In this document: piece by piece, positions 36,370 through 44,565 of the stretch
Layout of the letters: each line of letters begins with the position of its first letter
Position numbering within the stretch: the first letter of the stretch is position 1
From: Ignavibacteriales bacterium
GTDB taxonomy: Bacteria; Bacteroidota; Ignavibacteria; Ignavibacteriales; Melioribacteraceae
Assembly (NCBI GenBank): GCA_026390775.1
Contig: JAPLFF010000007.1
Coordinates: 1,550,001-1,614,000, forward strand
Direction: 5' to 3'
DNA: 64,000 nucleotides
Translations under genes and position numbers: made by a program
Notes under the pieces: model-generated
What the model was told of the DNA's origin: nothing
What the model saw: the letters and a program-made list of their open reading frames with translations, nothing else
Database searches by the model: none

Positions 36370-36867
36370 ATGAATGAAAAAAATCAAATAGTTATAAGAA
36401 ATCTTGATGGTTTTGCGGAAGTTGAGCTTTGTGCAAAAATGATGGTTGATACAGAACCATGGATTACATTAAAAAGGAATTATAGTTCAGCTATAAATAT
36501 TATTAACGACTTATCAAGAGAAGTATATGTTGCAAACGTTAATGGTGTATTAGTTGGATTTTCAATATTGATGATGAAAGGAATATTTATTGGATATATT
36601 CAATCGATTTGTATTGATCCAAAATATCGAAACAGAGGTATTGGAAGTGCCTTAATAGATCATGCAGAAAAAAGAATATTCTCAGAGACCCCAAATGTTT
36701 TCATTTGTGTCTCCTCTTTCAATAAAGATGCGCAAAGATTGTATATACGAAATGGCTATGAAATAGTTGGTGAATTAAAAGATTATATAGTATCGGGTCA
36801 TTCGGAAATATTATTACGCAAGACAATATCCCCTCTAGTTGATTATAAAAAGAGTGAAACAAAGTAG
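36370..36867 (+). CDS. GNAT-family N-acetyltransferase (cassette gene)
   Basis: 165 residues, complete GNAT fold. Motif A is SICIDPKYRNRGIGSALIDHAE (the R/Q-x-x-G-x-G/A acetyl-CoA loop is RNRGIG); motif B includes NVFICVSSFNKDAQRLYIRNGYEIVGEL. It acetylates a small molecule or protein N-terminus; the substrate cannot be inferred. The gene lies between R' box 36340 and the complete attC at 36883, with the same orientation, which is the form of one integron cassette. GNATs are among the most common cassette genes. Confidence 0.88.
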   Translation: MNEKNQIVIRNLDGFAEVELCAKMMVDTEPWITLKRNYSSAINIINDLSREVYVANVNGVLVGFSILMMKGIFIGYIQSICIDPKYRNRGIGSALIDHAEKRIFSETPNVFICVSSFNKDAQRLYIRNGYEIVGELKDYIVSGHSEILLRKTISPLVDYKKSETK

Positions 36868-36882
36868 AAAATATATCTAAAC

Positions 36883-37048
36883 GCCTGACAAGCGTCTCAA
36901 GAGGAACGCTGTAGTCGGTCGTGGTATTTGTTGTTATAGTTGATTTAGTTCGTTCGGTAATTGTATAAGTGAATTTTATAAACAATAAATATCATGTTGT
37001 TAGTAGCGGACACTTCGTGGCGTCCGCTTAAACGCAACTACGTTAGGC
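36883..37048 (+). other. attC recombination site 1
   Basis: Left box GCCTGAC (36883-36889, consensus RYYYAAC with one change) and right box GTTAGGC (37042-37048) are inverted. Inner arms pair as GCGTCTCAAGAGGAACGC against GCGTCCGCTTAAACGC, with the expected gap and unpaired bases. The centre contains AGCGGAC ... GTCCGCT (36... near 37008-37031). Length about 166 bp, on the long side for attC. The site follows a GNAT gene and precedes an alpha/beta hydrolase, both forward, as in a cassette array. Confidence 0.75.
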
Positions 37049-37077
37049 CGATGTAGACAAGAAGAGAAAAAAGGTGA

Positions 37078-38160
37078 ATGATGTATATTGTTTTAGTAAT
37101 CATTGTGGTAATAATCTTAGTAATTATATTAATGCCTGGCTATACACAGAGAATCAAAAAGTTAGGAAATGTGCAAGGGCAAAAAAGTCTAACAGAACTC
37201 AAGAAGATAAGAATTGGGGATTCATTGCAATGGGTTATGATCCGTTCAGAAAATATTGATAACCCTATCTTGCTATTTATACATGGAGGTCCTGGCACTT
37301 CGCAGTTAACCCAAATGAAAAATAATACACAACCAATTGAAAAATATTTCACAGTTGTTAATTGGGATCAGCGTGGTGCTGGCAAATCATATTCTGCTAT
37401 ACGTGATAAAAGCAGAATGAACATTGATCAATTTGTGTCTGATATAAACGAATTGTCTGAATACTTGGCTAAGCGATTCAACAGAAACAAGATAATTCTT
37501 GTCGGCCATTCATGGGGTAGTGTTATTAGTATGCTTGCTGTATCTCAACGACCAGAATTGTATAGTGCATATATAGGTATTGGTCAAATGTCTAATGTGA
37601 TGGAAAGCGAGAAAATCTCTTATGAGTGGACACTGCAACAAGCTAAATTATCAAACGATGTGAACGCGATAAAGAAGTTAATAGATATGGGAATTCCACC
37701 ATATCAAGGGGCGTGGAGGAAGAAATTTATGGCCCAACGCCAGATACTTGGTAAGTATGGTGGTGAGTATTATGGAAGTAAAATTGGTGCGTTCGGGTCT
37801 GTTATAAAAAATCTTGTATTGTCTACAGAATATACTTTTGTAGATCGGATAAACTTTTTTAGAGGAATATTCGAGTCAGTAGAGTTGTTATTCCCAGAAT
37901 TAATGAAGGTTAATTTATTTGAACAAGCGGTAGAGTTGAAGGTGCCAGTATGGTTTATGTTGGGAAGACATGATTGCGAAGTACCATCTGTATTATCAGC
38001 AAAGTACTTTGATTTTCTAAAAGCACCTTATAAGAAATTATTCTGGTTTGAAAATTCCTCTCATTTGCCAAATACAGAAGAACGTGAGCTATTCAACCAA
38101 CTATTAGTTGATGAGATATTACCAACTATTAAAATTTCAGAAAGCAAAAGTCTTGGATAG
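37078..38160 (+). CDS. Alpha/beta-hydrolase, prolyl-aminopeptidase-like (cassette gene)
   Basis: 360 residues with an N-terminal hydrophobic anchor (YIVLVIIVVIILVIILMPG). Oxyanion motif ILLFIHGGPGTSQ (HGGPG), VVNWDQRGAGKSYS, nucleophile elbow VGHSWGSV (GxSxG), Asp in LGRHDCEVP and His in NSSHLPN: the full Ser-Asp-His set. HGGPG with WDQRGxGKS is typical of the proline iminopeptidase (S33) group, though many members are esterases. Start is one of two adjacent ATGs (37078 or 37081), preceded by AAGG. It occupies the second cassette, between R' at 37042 and the attC at 38168. Confidence 0.85.
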   Translation: MMYIVLVIIVVIILVIILMPGYTQRIKKLGNVQGQKSLTELKKIRIGDSLQWVMIRSENIDNPILLFIHGGPGTSQLTQMKNNTQPIEKYFTVVNWDQRGAGKSYSAIRDKSRMNIDQFVSDINELSEYLAKRFNRNKIILVGHSWGSVISMLAVSQRPELYSAYIGIGQMSNVMESEKISYEWTLQQAKLSNDVNAIKKLIDMGIPPYQGAWRKKFMAQRQILGKYGGEYYGSKIGAFGSVIKNLVLSTEYTFVDRINFFRGIFESVELLFPELMKVNLFEQAVELKVPVWFMLGRHDCEVPSVLSAKYFDFLKAPYKKLFWFENSSHLPNTEERELFNQLLVDEILPTIKISESKSLG

Positions 38161-38167
38161 ATTAACG

Positions 38168-38357
38168 GCCTAACAAGCGCCTCAACAGCGACAGCGTTTT
38201 CGCTTTCGACATTTGTGTAATTAAAAAGTTTGTTCTACCGTTTCGGCTTTGTTGTTTAGTGTAGTTTATAAAAGAAAGTTTTGTTCTAATTATAAATTTA
38301 ATTAATAAGTTCGGCATTGTAGTATTGGGCTGCGCCTTAGCCACAACGCCGTTAGGT
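38168..38357 (+). other. attC recombination site 2
   Basis: Left box GCCTAAC (38168-38174) exactly matches RYYYAAC and right box GTTAGGT (38351-38357) matches GTTRRRY. Next to the boxes, AAGCGCCTC on the left and GGCTGCGCCTTAGCC with AACGCC on the right give the L'' and L' arms. Length 190 bp. It follows the alpha/beta hydrolase by eight bases; the polysaccharide deacetylase gene begins 53 bases after it. Confidence 0.78.
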
Positions 38358-38409
38358 GTACGAATTAATATATTTTCTTAACCTTATTTATACTCAACAA
38401 AGGGATAAA

Positions 38410-39345
38410 ATGAAATCAATTTTTGCATTATTAGTTATAATGACATTAAACACATTTTTATTTGCTCAAGAAAAATCTGTAGCTATTACTATGGATGATT
38501 TATTTAGCGCATATAGCAATATTGATATAAAGAAAATAGAAGATGCTAGTGATTCTTTGTTAACTTCTATTACAAAACATGGTATACCAGTTACTGTATT
38601 TGTTGTTGAGAAATCATTCAGTGAAAATGGAGACACCGATAGAAAATTACTTGAATATAATAAATGGATTAATAATCCCTTGGTTACAATTGGAAATCAT
38701 ACATATAGCCATCAAAATTATACGAAGACAGAATTATCTTTATTTGAAGAAGATATTCTCCGCGGTGAAACTATTACAAAAGAGCTGCTTAAAAAGACAA
38801 ATAAAAAACTTAAATATTTCCGTTTCCCTTATAACAGTACTGGAAAAGATAGTATTTCCAGAGCGGAGATTTATGATTTGTTAAATCACAGAGGATATAC
38901 AATTACTCCATTTACTATTGAAAGTATAGATTATGTTTATGATGCACTGTATTGTAATTTTATTAAATCTGGAAATACAAAAGAGGCGGATAGAATCATA
39001 GAAAAATATATCGACTTTACCGCTGATCTATTTCAATATTTTGAAGATTTAACAAAAGAATTATTCGGTAGAAACATTAACCATATATTTTTGTGTCATA
39101 CAAACCAGTTAAATTCTGCATGCTTTGAAAAACTTATAACCCGGTTAAAAGATAAAGGCTACAACTTTATTACGTTAGATGAAGCACTAAAAGATAATAT
39201 GTATCAAAGTAAAGACTATTATACCGGACAGTACGGTATTTCTTGGATATATCGTTGGATTGAAAATAGCTATGAAAGAAAAATGTTAATGAATAAAGAA
39301 CCATATTCAAAGGATATATTACAACAGTATAAAAATTTGAAGTGA
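38410..39345 (+). CDS. Exported polysaccharide deacetylase (NodB homology)
   Basis: 311 residues from ATG 38410 with AAAGGG seven bases upstream; a longer frame from GTG 38356 starts inside attC and is rejected. Signal peptide MKSIFALLVIM to LFAQ. NodB motifs: VAITMDD (catalytic base and metal Asp), NHTYSHQN (HxxxH-type zinc ligands) and KYFRFPYN (RxPY). This pattern predicts removal of N- or O-acetyl groups from a cell-wall or surface polysaccharide. Placed directly after attC 2, it would be the last cassette seen; no attC is found after it, so the array ends or is broken here. Confidence 0.85.
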   Translation: MKSIFALLVIMTLNTFLFAQEKSVAITMDDLFSAYSNIDIKKIEDASDSLLTSITKHGIPVTVFVVEKSFSENGDTDRKLLEYNKWINNPLVTIGNHTYSHQNYTKTELSLFEEDILRGETITKELLKKTNKKLKYFRFPYNSTGKDSISRAEIYDLLNHRGYTITPFTIESIDYVYDALYCNFIKSGNTKEADRIIEKYIDFTADLFQYFEDLTKELFGRNINHIFLCHTNQLNSACFEKLITRLKDKGYNFITLDEALKDNMYQSKDYYTGQYGISWIYRWIENSYERKMLMNKEPYSKDILQQYKNLK

Positions 39346-39484
39346 ATCTATAGTTTTATGAAACCTAGAAAAAAAGGAATAAAGATTTTAACATGATGGA
39401 TTATAGCTGTTGTTCTGTAATGAATAAAAATAAGTAATAAAATAAATAGTGAAAGTATAATAATAAAATTAAAGGTACTAAATA

Positions 39485-42400
39485 ATGAAAAAGATGAAAA
39501 GACAAAATTGGATTTTTGTGGTTCCCATATTTATTTATTTAAATGTAATAAGTTTTGCAAGCGAAACAAAAATGTTGCGTTACCCGGATATAAACAAGAA
39601 TAATATTGTGTTCTGTTATGGGGGCGATATCTATAGCTCAACAATTGACGGGAAAAATGTAAAACAACTTACTTCTTTCCCCGGAGAGGAAATGCTTCCT
39701 AAATTTTCACCAGATGGAGAGCAAATTGCTTTTACTGCCGAGTTTGAAGGAAACAAGGAAATTTATGTAATGTCGATTCATGGGGGAAATCCCCGACGAT
39801 TAACTTTCCATCCCGCGGATGAATTTGTGGTTGACTGGCATCCGGATGGGACAAAAATAATATTTCGTTCTAACGGCAGCAGTAATAGTTATAGGTACAA
39901 CCGACTTCACACCGTTTCAGTTAATGGCGGGCTTCCTTCAGTTCTGGCTTTGCCGGAAGCTGATTTATCAAGTTATAACGATACGGGAAATAAAATAGCA
40001 TTTTGCCGGACCAGTACCGAAACTTTAATTTGGAAAGGATATAGAGGTGGCGCAGTACCAAAAATCTGGATATATGATTTTGTAAACCATAAAGCTGATC
40101 TGGTAATTGATGATAACTCAATCAATCACCATCCGATGTGGGTTGGCAATAACATTTATTTTGTTAGTGACCGGGGATTAAACAAAGTACAGAATCTTTG
40201 GGTATATAATTGTAAAAATAAAGCTCTCCATCAACTAACTTTTTATAAGGATTGGAGTATCAAATGGCCAAGTAAGAGTGAAGATAAAATTATATATGAA
40301 AATGAAGGTACACTCTGCATCTACAACATAAAAGATGGAAAAATTAGCAATATTAAAATCGAGATTGTTTTACCTGATAATTACCTGGTTGCAACAGTTA
40401 AAAACGTACAAAATAAAGTGAGCTCACCCACCATTTCGCCTGACGGAAAAAAGGTTATAGTAAATGCCAGGGGCGAATTATTCTACTTAGAACCTGAAAA
40501 GAAAATAACACGCAACCTAACAGAAACTCCCGGTGTAAATGAAAGATATCCGGTTTGGAGTCCTGAAGGAAATTATTTTGCATATATATCTGATATTTCA
40601 GGGGAAGAACAAGTATACATTCAAACAGAAGATATCACTCAAAAACCAATTCAGGTAAGCAATAGTATAAAATCAAAATTAGGAAAACTCAACTGGTCGC
40701 CCGATGGAACAAAAATTGGTTTTTCAGACAAACGCGCCAACTATTATGTTATCGATATAAAAACAAAGGAAACAAAAAAAATATTTTTTGATAAGTATTT
40801 TGCAAGCGAGCGATTTGTATCCGCTTCCTGGTCCCCTGATAGCAGGTGGTTGGTATATACATCCGGAAATCCAAATTGGTTCTATTCCATTTACCTTTAT
40901 TCATTGGAGAATAACAAGAGTTATCGTGTAACCGATGAATACACGCATGCTTATGATCCGCAATTCGATCCGGATGGAAAATACCTTTACTGGATAGCCG
41001 ATTGTAAGGTCAATATTGAAGATTCTTATTGGGACAATGAACATCATATGGTCAATCCATCAAAAATCATTGTTGCTACACTTCAAAAAGATTTGATTTC
41101 TCCTTTTGCACCGGGTCAAATAAATGATCCTAAAGAACTGGGTAAAACAACATTTTCGATTAAGATTGATATTGATGGGTTAGGTCAAAGAATTACAGTA
41201 CTGCCTGTTGAAGATTCTAATTACAGTAGTCTGCTTGCTCTGAAAGGAAGGTTAATCTATCAATCCTCGCTGGCAAACGGAGAATCGTCAATAAAAATGT
41301 TTGACATAGCTGAAAAAAAAGAATCGGTTCTGCTGAAGGATGCTTATTACTGCATTCCTGCCGCTCATGCGGATAAAATCGTTTATCTTGCGGCCGGCAA
41401 GATTGGCATTCTCGATATCAAAGCGGATCAAAAAGCCGGCGATGGCCAAATCGATCTCTCTGGTTTAAATATGACTATTGATTATAAAAAAGAATGGATG
41501 CAAATATTCAATGAGGCATGGCAGGTTCAGAGGGACTTCTTTTTTGACGAGAATTTGTGCGGTGTTGATTGGGAAGCAATGAAACGAAAATATGAAACAC
41601 TGCTTCCCTACATAGCTTCGCGCACTGATCTCAATTATCTGATTGCAGATTTACTTTCGGAATTGAGACATAGTCATGTTGAAATTAGCGGCGGTGATTT
41701 ACCTAAACTTCCACATAGCAATAATGGTCTGCTCGGAATCGATCTGGAGTGGGACAAAAATAATCAACTTTACAAAATAGCTAAGATATACAGGGGACAA
41801 AACTGGGATGATGATAAATACAGTCCTTTGACTTTTCCAGGCATGAATATAAAGGAAGGGAATTTTCTGCTGGCTATCGATGGTACAACTTTGAAAGAAG
41901 GATTTAATCCGGATTCATTGTTGGTTGACAAAGCCGGTAAAATTGTTTGTCTGACTATCAATGACAAACCCACTTTTACAGATTCCAGAAAAGTGGATGT
42001 GAAAGCAACAGCTTTTTCAGAGAGTCAAGGGGATTTACTACGCTACAATGATTGGGTATTAAGCAATATAGAAAAAGTAAATAAGGCAACCGGGGGAAAA
42101 GTCGGGTATATTCATATACCAGATACATATATTCCGGGTATTGAATCCTTTTTCCGTTATTTCTATTCTCAGACACATAAAGAGGGGCTTATTTTGGATA
42201 TTCGATTCAATAGTGGCGGATATTCTCCTTATTGGATGATTGAACGAATAAACCGCATTATGTTCTGTTATTCCCATTTCCCTTATGGAAAAGCTCCTAT
42301 GAAAGAACCGGATACTGGCTTTTTTGGTCCGAAGGTGTGTATTACTAATGAATGGGCAGAATCAGGCGGCGAGAATTATACTTCTATATTCAAACAATTT

Positions 42401-42661
42401 AATAGCGGTTTAGTAATTGGTAAAAGAACTTCTGGCAATTTAGCGTCTGCAAGAGGATTTGCTCTTGTTGACGGGGGGATTGTCACTTACCCTGCAGAAG
42501 GAAAGCAAAACAGCAAAGGTGAAACCTTTGTAGAAAACAAAGGTGTATCTCCGGATATTGATGTTACCAATCGCCCGGACTATATGATAAATGGAAAAGA
42601 TCAACAACTTGAGCGAAGTATCAGCGAAATTATGAAACAGTTGAAATCGAAGGTAAAATAA
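39485..42661 (+). CDS. Tricorn-like S41 protease with propeller, PDZ and protease domains
   Basis: 1058 residues; signal-like N-terminus. Residues 30-560 hold WD40/PD40-type beta-propeller repeats (FSPDGEQIAFTAE, WHPDGTKIIFRSN, SPDGKKVIVNARG, WSPDGTKIGFSD). Residues about 665-760 form the tricorn C1 helical domain (WMQIFNEAWQVQRDFFFDENLCGVDWEAM), then a PDZ-like domain (GLLGIDLEWDK) and the S41 catalytic core with GLILDIRFNSGG and NEWAESGGENY, where the serine of ESGGE is the likely nucleophile, and IVTYPAEGKQNSKGE. Domain order is that of bacterial tricorn homologues, which degrade peptides. The propeller gating makes an exopeptidase-type role plausible. It is a single gene downstream of the cassette region. 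Confidence 0.9.
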   Translation: MKKMKRQNWIFVVPIFIYLNVISFASETKMLRYPDINKNNIVFCYGGDIYSSTIDGKNVKQLTSFPGEEMLPKFSPDGEQIAFTAEFEGNKEIYVMSIHGGNPRRLTFHPADEFVVDWHPDGTKIIFRSNGSSNSYRYNRLHTVSVNGGLPSVLALPEADLSSYNDTGNKIAFCRTSTETLIWKGYRGGAVPKIWIYDFVNHKADLVIDDNSINHHPMWVGNNIYFVSDRGLNKVQNLWVYNCKNKALHQLTFYKDWSIKWPSKSEDKIIYENEGTLCIYNIKDGKISNIKIEIVLPDNYLVATVKNVQNKVSSPTISPDGKKVIVNARGELFYLEPEKKITRNLTETPGVNERYPVWSPEGNYFAYISDISGEEQVYIQTEDITQKPIQVSNSIKSKLGKLNWSPDGTKIGFSDKRANYYVIDIKTKETKKIFFDKYFASERFVSASWSPDSRWLVYTSGNPNWFYSIYLYSLENNKSYRVTDEYTHAYDPQFDPDGKYLYWIADCKVNIEDSYWDNEHHMVNPSKIIVATLQKDLISPFAPGQINDPKELGKTTFSIKIDIDGLGQRITVLPVEDSNYSSLLALKGRLIYQSSLANGESSIKMFDIAEKKESVLLKDAYYCIPAAHADKIVYLAAGKIGILDIKADQKAGDGQIDLSGLNMTIDYKKEWMQIFNEAWQVQRDFFFDENLCGVDWEAMKRKYETLLPYIASRTDLNYLIADLLSELRHSHVEISGGDLPKLPHSNNGLLGIDLEWDKNNQLYKIAKIYRGQNWDDDKYSPLTFPGMNIKEGNFLLAIDGTTLKEGFNPDSLLVDKAGKIVCLTINDKPTFTDSRKVDVKATAFSESQGDLLRYNDWVLSNIEKVNKATGGKVGYIHIPDTYIPGIESFFRYFYSQTHKEGLILDIRFNSGGYSPYWMIERINRIMFCYSHFPYGKAPMKEPDTGFFGPKVCITNEWAESGGENYTSIFKQFNSGLVIGKRTSGNLASARGFALVDGGIVTYPAEGKQNSKGETFVENKGVSPDIDVTNRPDYMINGKDQQLERSISEIMKQLKSKVK

Positions 42662-42979
42662 AAATACAAATTCATAAATTGTATAAAAACAAAACCTGAT
42701 AAACAGCAAATGGTTTGCAGTCGGACAATTAATGTGTTGTCCATATTCAAAATCCCATCCGCCTATAATTTGGACTGAATATTAAGATAATTATTTGTCC
42801 ATATCCAAAACTTCGTACGCATATAAAAAGCAGAAATATTGTATGACGGTCCAAATTTTATTACTGTTAGATCATATATAATAGATAGGAAAAATTTTTC
42901 TTGGTCACAAAATGGTCACAGCTTTTAAGAAAGTTGCATAATTGAATTAAACTAGCAACAATTTTGATATAGAAGAGAA

Positions 42980-42994
42980 TCCCTGTCTCTCCGC
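42980..42994 (+). repeat. Third copy of tRNA-Ser 3' end (15 bp)
   Basis: TCCCTGTCTCTCCGC differs from the tRNA-Ser 3' arm by one base. It lies about 76 bp after a GGTCAC pair, like the copy at 24595 (about 95 bp), so both appear to be element right borders. Short, hence moderate support. Confidence 0.45.
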
Positions 42995-42996
42995 AA

Positions 42997-43030
42997 AAAG
43001 GCTTAAAACAAATTGTTTTAGGCTTTTTTA
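42997..43030 (+). terminator. Terminator next to the tRNA fragment
   Basis: AGGCTTAAAAC (42999-43009) pairs with GTTTTAGGCTT (43015-43025) with a GT wobble and one mismatch, followed by a T-run. Confidence 0.6.
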
Positions 43031-43220
43031 TTGATAAGAATCTTCCTATTTACATCTCGTTACATGGAATATCAATACTGATAAATTTTTAGAAATTACT
43101 TATTCTAAACGACCAGTATAAATTTCATATAAGAGTACGAATTAAGTGCTTTTATTTTGGAGGAGGTTTTGGATAGGCACAACAGTATAAATGAAAGGCA
43201 ATAATCTAAAACATTTTTCA

Positions 43221-44468
43221 TTATCTAATAAATAGAAATGGTATATGAGCTAAGGTAAGAATTCCGAATCGTTTCAATGTCATTAATCTATACGATGGAA
43301 CAAAATAACCAAAATAGATTCCCTTTATTATAGTATTACTCATCATAGCAATAATTATCGCCGATGAAATCAATGCTATATTGATGTTCGACGACTGTAT
43401 CAAGGAAAGGATGAACGGGTCAATATTTGATAATCCTACAATTCCTGCTAGACTAAGCAATCCGTTTGCACCGATATATTGTTGAACAAGTTTTGTGATG
43501 ATTGAAAGAAATACGAAAAGTATTGCAAAAATCATTGCCGGTCTTACCTCAAACGGGTTTTGTAATTGCTGCAGATCTTTCTCCGAGGATTTTACTTCTT
43601 TAGATAAATCAATTTTTATTACTGATATACAAAATCCAATGATACTTAATAAAATTAGCTTCCACCAAATCGAGAAAACTACTGTTGGATTCAAAATAAA
43701 AATTAAAATTAATACTTTTAAATACATAACTCCGCTGGCAACAAGTGTTCCCTGCAATGCACTACCACCTTTATTAGGATTGTTTTGAGCCATCCTTCCG
43801 TATGCAATGCAAACTGCTGTGCTTGAGACAATTCCTCCGACAAACCCCGATAACCACAATCCAATTTTAGGACCAAGAAATTTTGAAAGTAGATAACCAA
43901 CAAATCCGATTGATGAAACAAGAATTACAATTTGCCAGATCTTAGAGGGATTTAATTCGAATTGAGTAAAGCTTTTATTCGGTAGAACGGGCAGAATAAT
44001 AAGAGTAACCAATAAAAATTTCAGTACTGCAGTAAATTCTGAACGGTCAAGTTTTTCAACAAGATTTTCTAAGCCCGCTTTTTCTGAAAGAAGCATTGTA
44101 TTAATAATACCAAGAGCCATCGCCGCCCATATATCAACTAAGAGCGCTAATGCACCAACAACAAAAGTGAGAAGAGCAGAAACTTCACTTGTAACACCCC
44201 AGCGATCTGTTTGAATTTTTGAAAAATACGAAATTGATGCAAGTGCACATATACTTAATAATCCAAGAGGAAGCATTGATGAAACACCTAACTGAAACAG
44301 CCATGCACATCCGAATCCTAACATGCTTATAATTGGAAATGTTCTTATACCACCAAGAATTAATACTTTGTGTGTGCTCTTATTGCTTTCTCTTTCAAGG
44401 CCGATTAGAAAACCGAGTGCGAGAGCGACAAGAAATCTAAGTTGAAAAGTCCATTCGATTGTATTCAT
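43221..44468 (-). CDS. MgtC/SapB-DUF4010 family membrane protein
   Basis: 415 residues, about twelve hydrophobic helices. The N-terminal 130 residues match MgtC/SapB (FLVALALGFLIGLERE ... LGGIRTFPIISMLG), and the C-terminal half matches DUF4010 (FVGYLLSKFLGPKIGLWLSGFVGGIVSSTAVCIAYGRMAQ). This fused architecture is widespread; the function is not settled but is often linked to ion homeostasis or Mg2+ stress through the MgtC part. Transcribed toward a relic-rich border. The next upstream gene in the same direction is the UPF0182 gene, about 100 bp away. Confidence 0.88.
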   Translation of the reverse strand: MNTIEWTFQLRFLVALALGFLIGLERESNKSTHKVLILGGIRTFPIISMLGFGCAWLFQLGVSSMLPLGLLSICALASISYFSKIQTDRWGVTSEVSALLTFVVGALALLVDIWAAMALGIINTMLLSEKAGLENLVEKLDRSEFTAVLKFLLVTLIILPVLPNKSFTQFELNPSKIWQIVILVSSIGFVGYLLSKFLGPKIGLWLSGFVGGIVSSTAVCIAYGRMAQNNPNKGGSALQGTLVASGVMYLKVLILIFILNPTVVFSIWWKLILLSIIGFCISVIKIDLSKEVKSSEKDLQQLQNPFEVRPAMIFAILFVFLSIITKLVQQYIGANGLLSLAGIVGLSNIDPFILSLIQSSNINIALISSAIIIAMMSNTIIKGIYFGYFVPSYRLMTLKRFGILTLAHIPFLFIR

Positions 44469-44565
44469 ACAAATCTGAAATTATTTAGATACAATCTAAC
44501 CGACTTTTCAAAAAGTAGCAATGAAAGAATTGTAATGAGATAAATTTATAGTAGTACACGAAAAC

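Larger units (their letters stand above)
42738..43181. mobile_element. Composite IS remnant containing a tRNA-Ser 3' fragment
   Basis: Two left ends are stacked (42738, TGTCCATATTCAAAATCCC; and 42796, TGTCCATATCCAAAACTTCG), followed by GGTCAC-N5-GGTCAC near 42903. At 42980-42994 is a tRNA-Ser 3' fragment, and then a right end (AGGAGGTTTTGGATAGGCAC to 43181) with the AGTACGAATTAAGTG block shared with 57750. No transposase core. Nested insertions and rearrangement are the simplest reading. Confidence 0.55.

Noticed and set aside
38356-38409. GTG start for the deacetylase inside the attC site
   Set aside because: It would use bases of the R' box, lacks a ribosome site and destroys the signal peptide.
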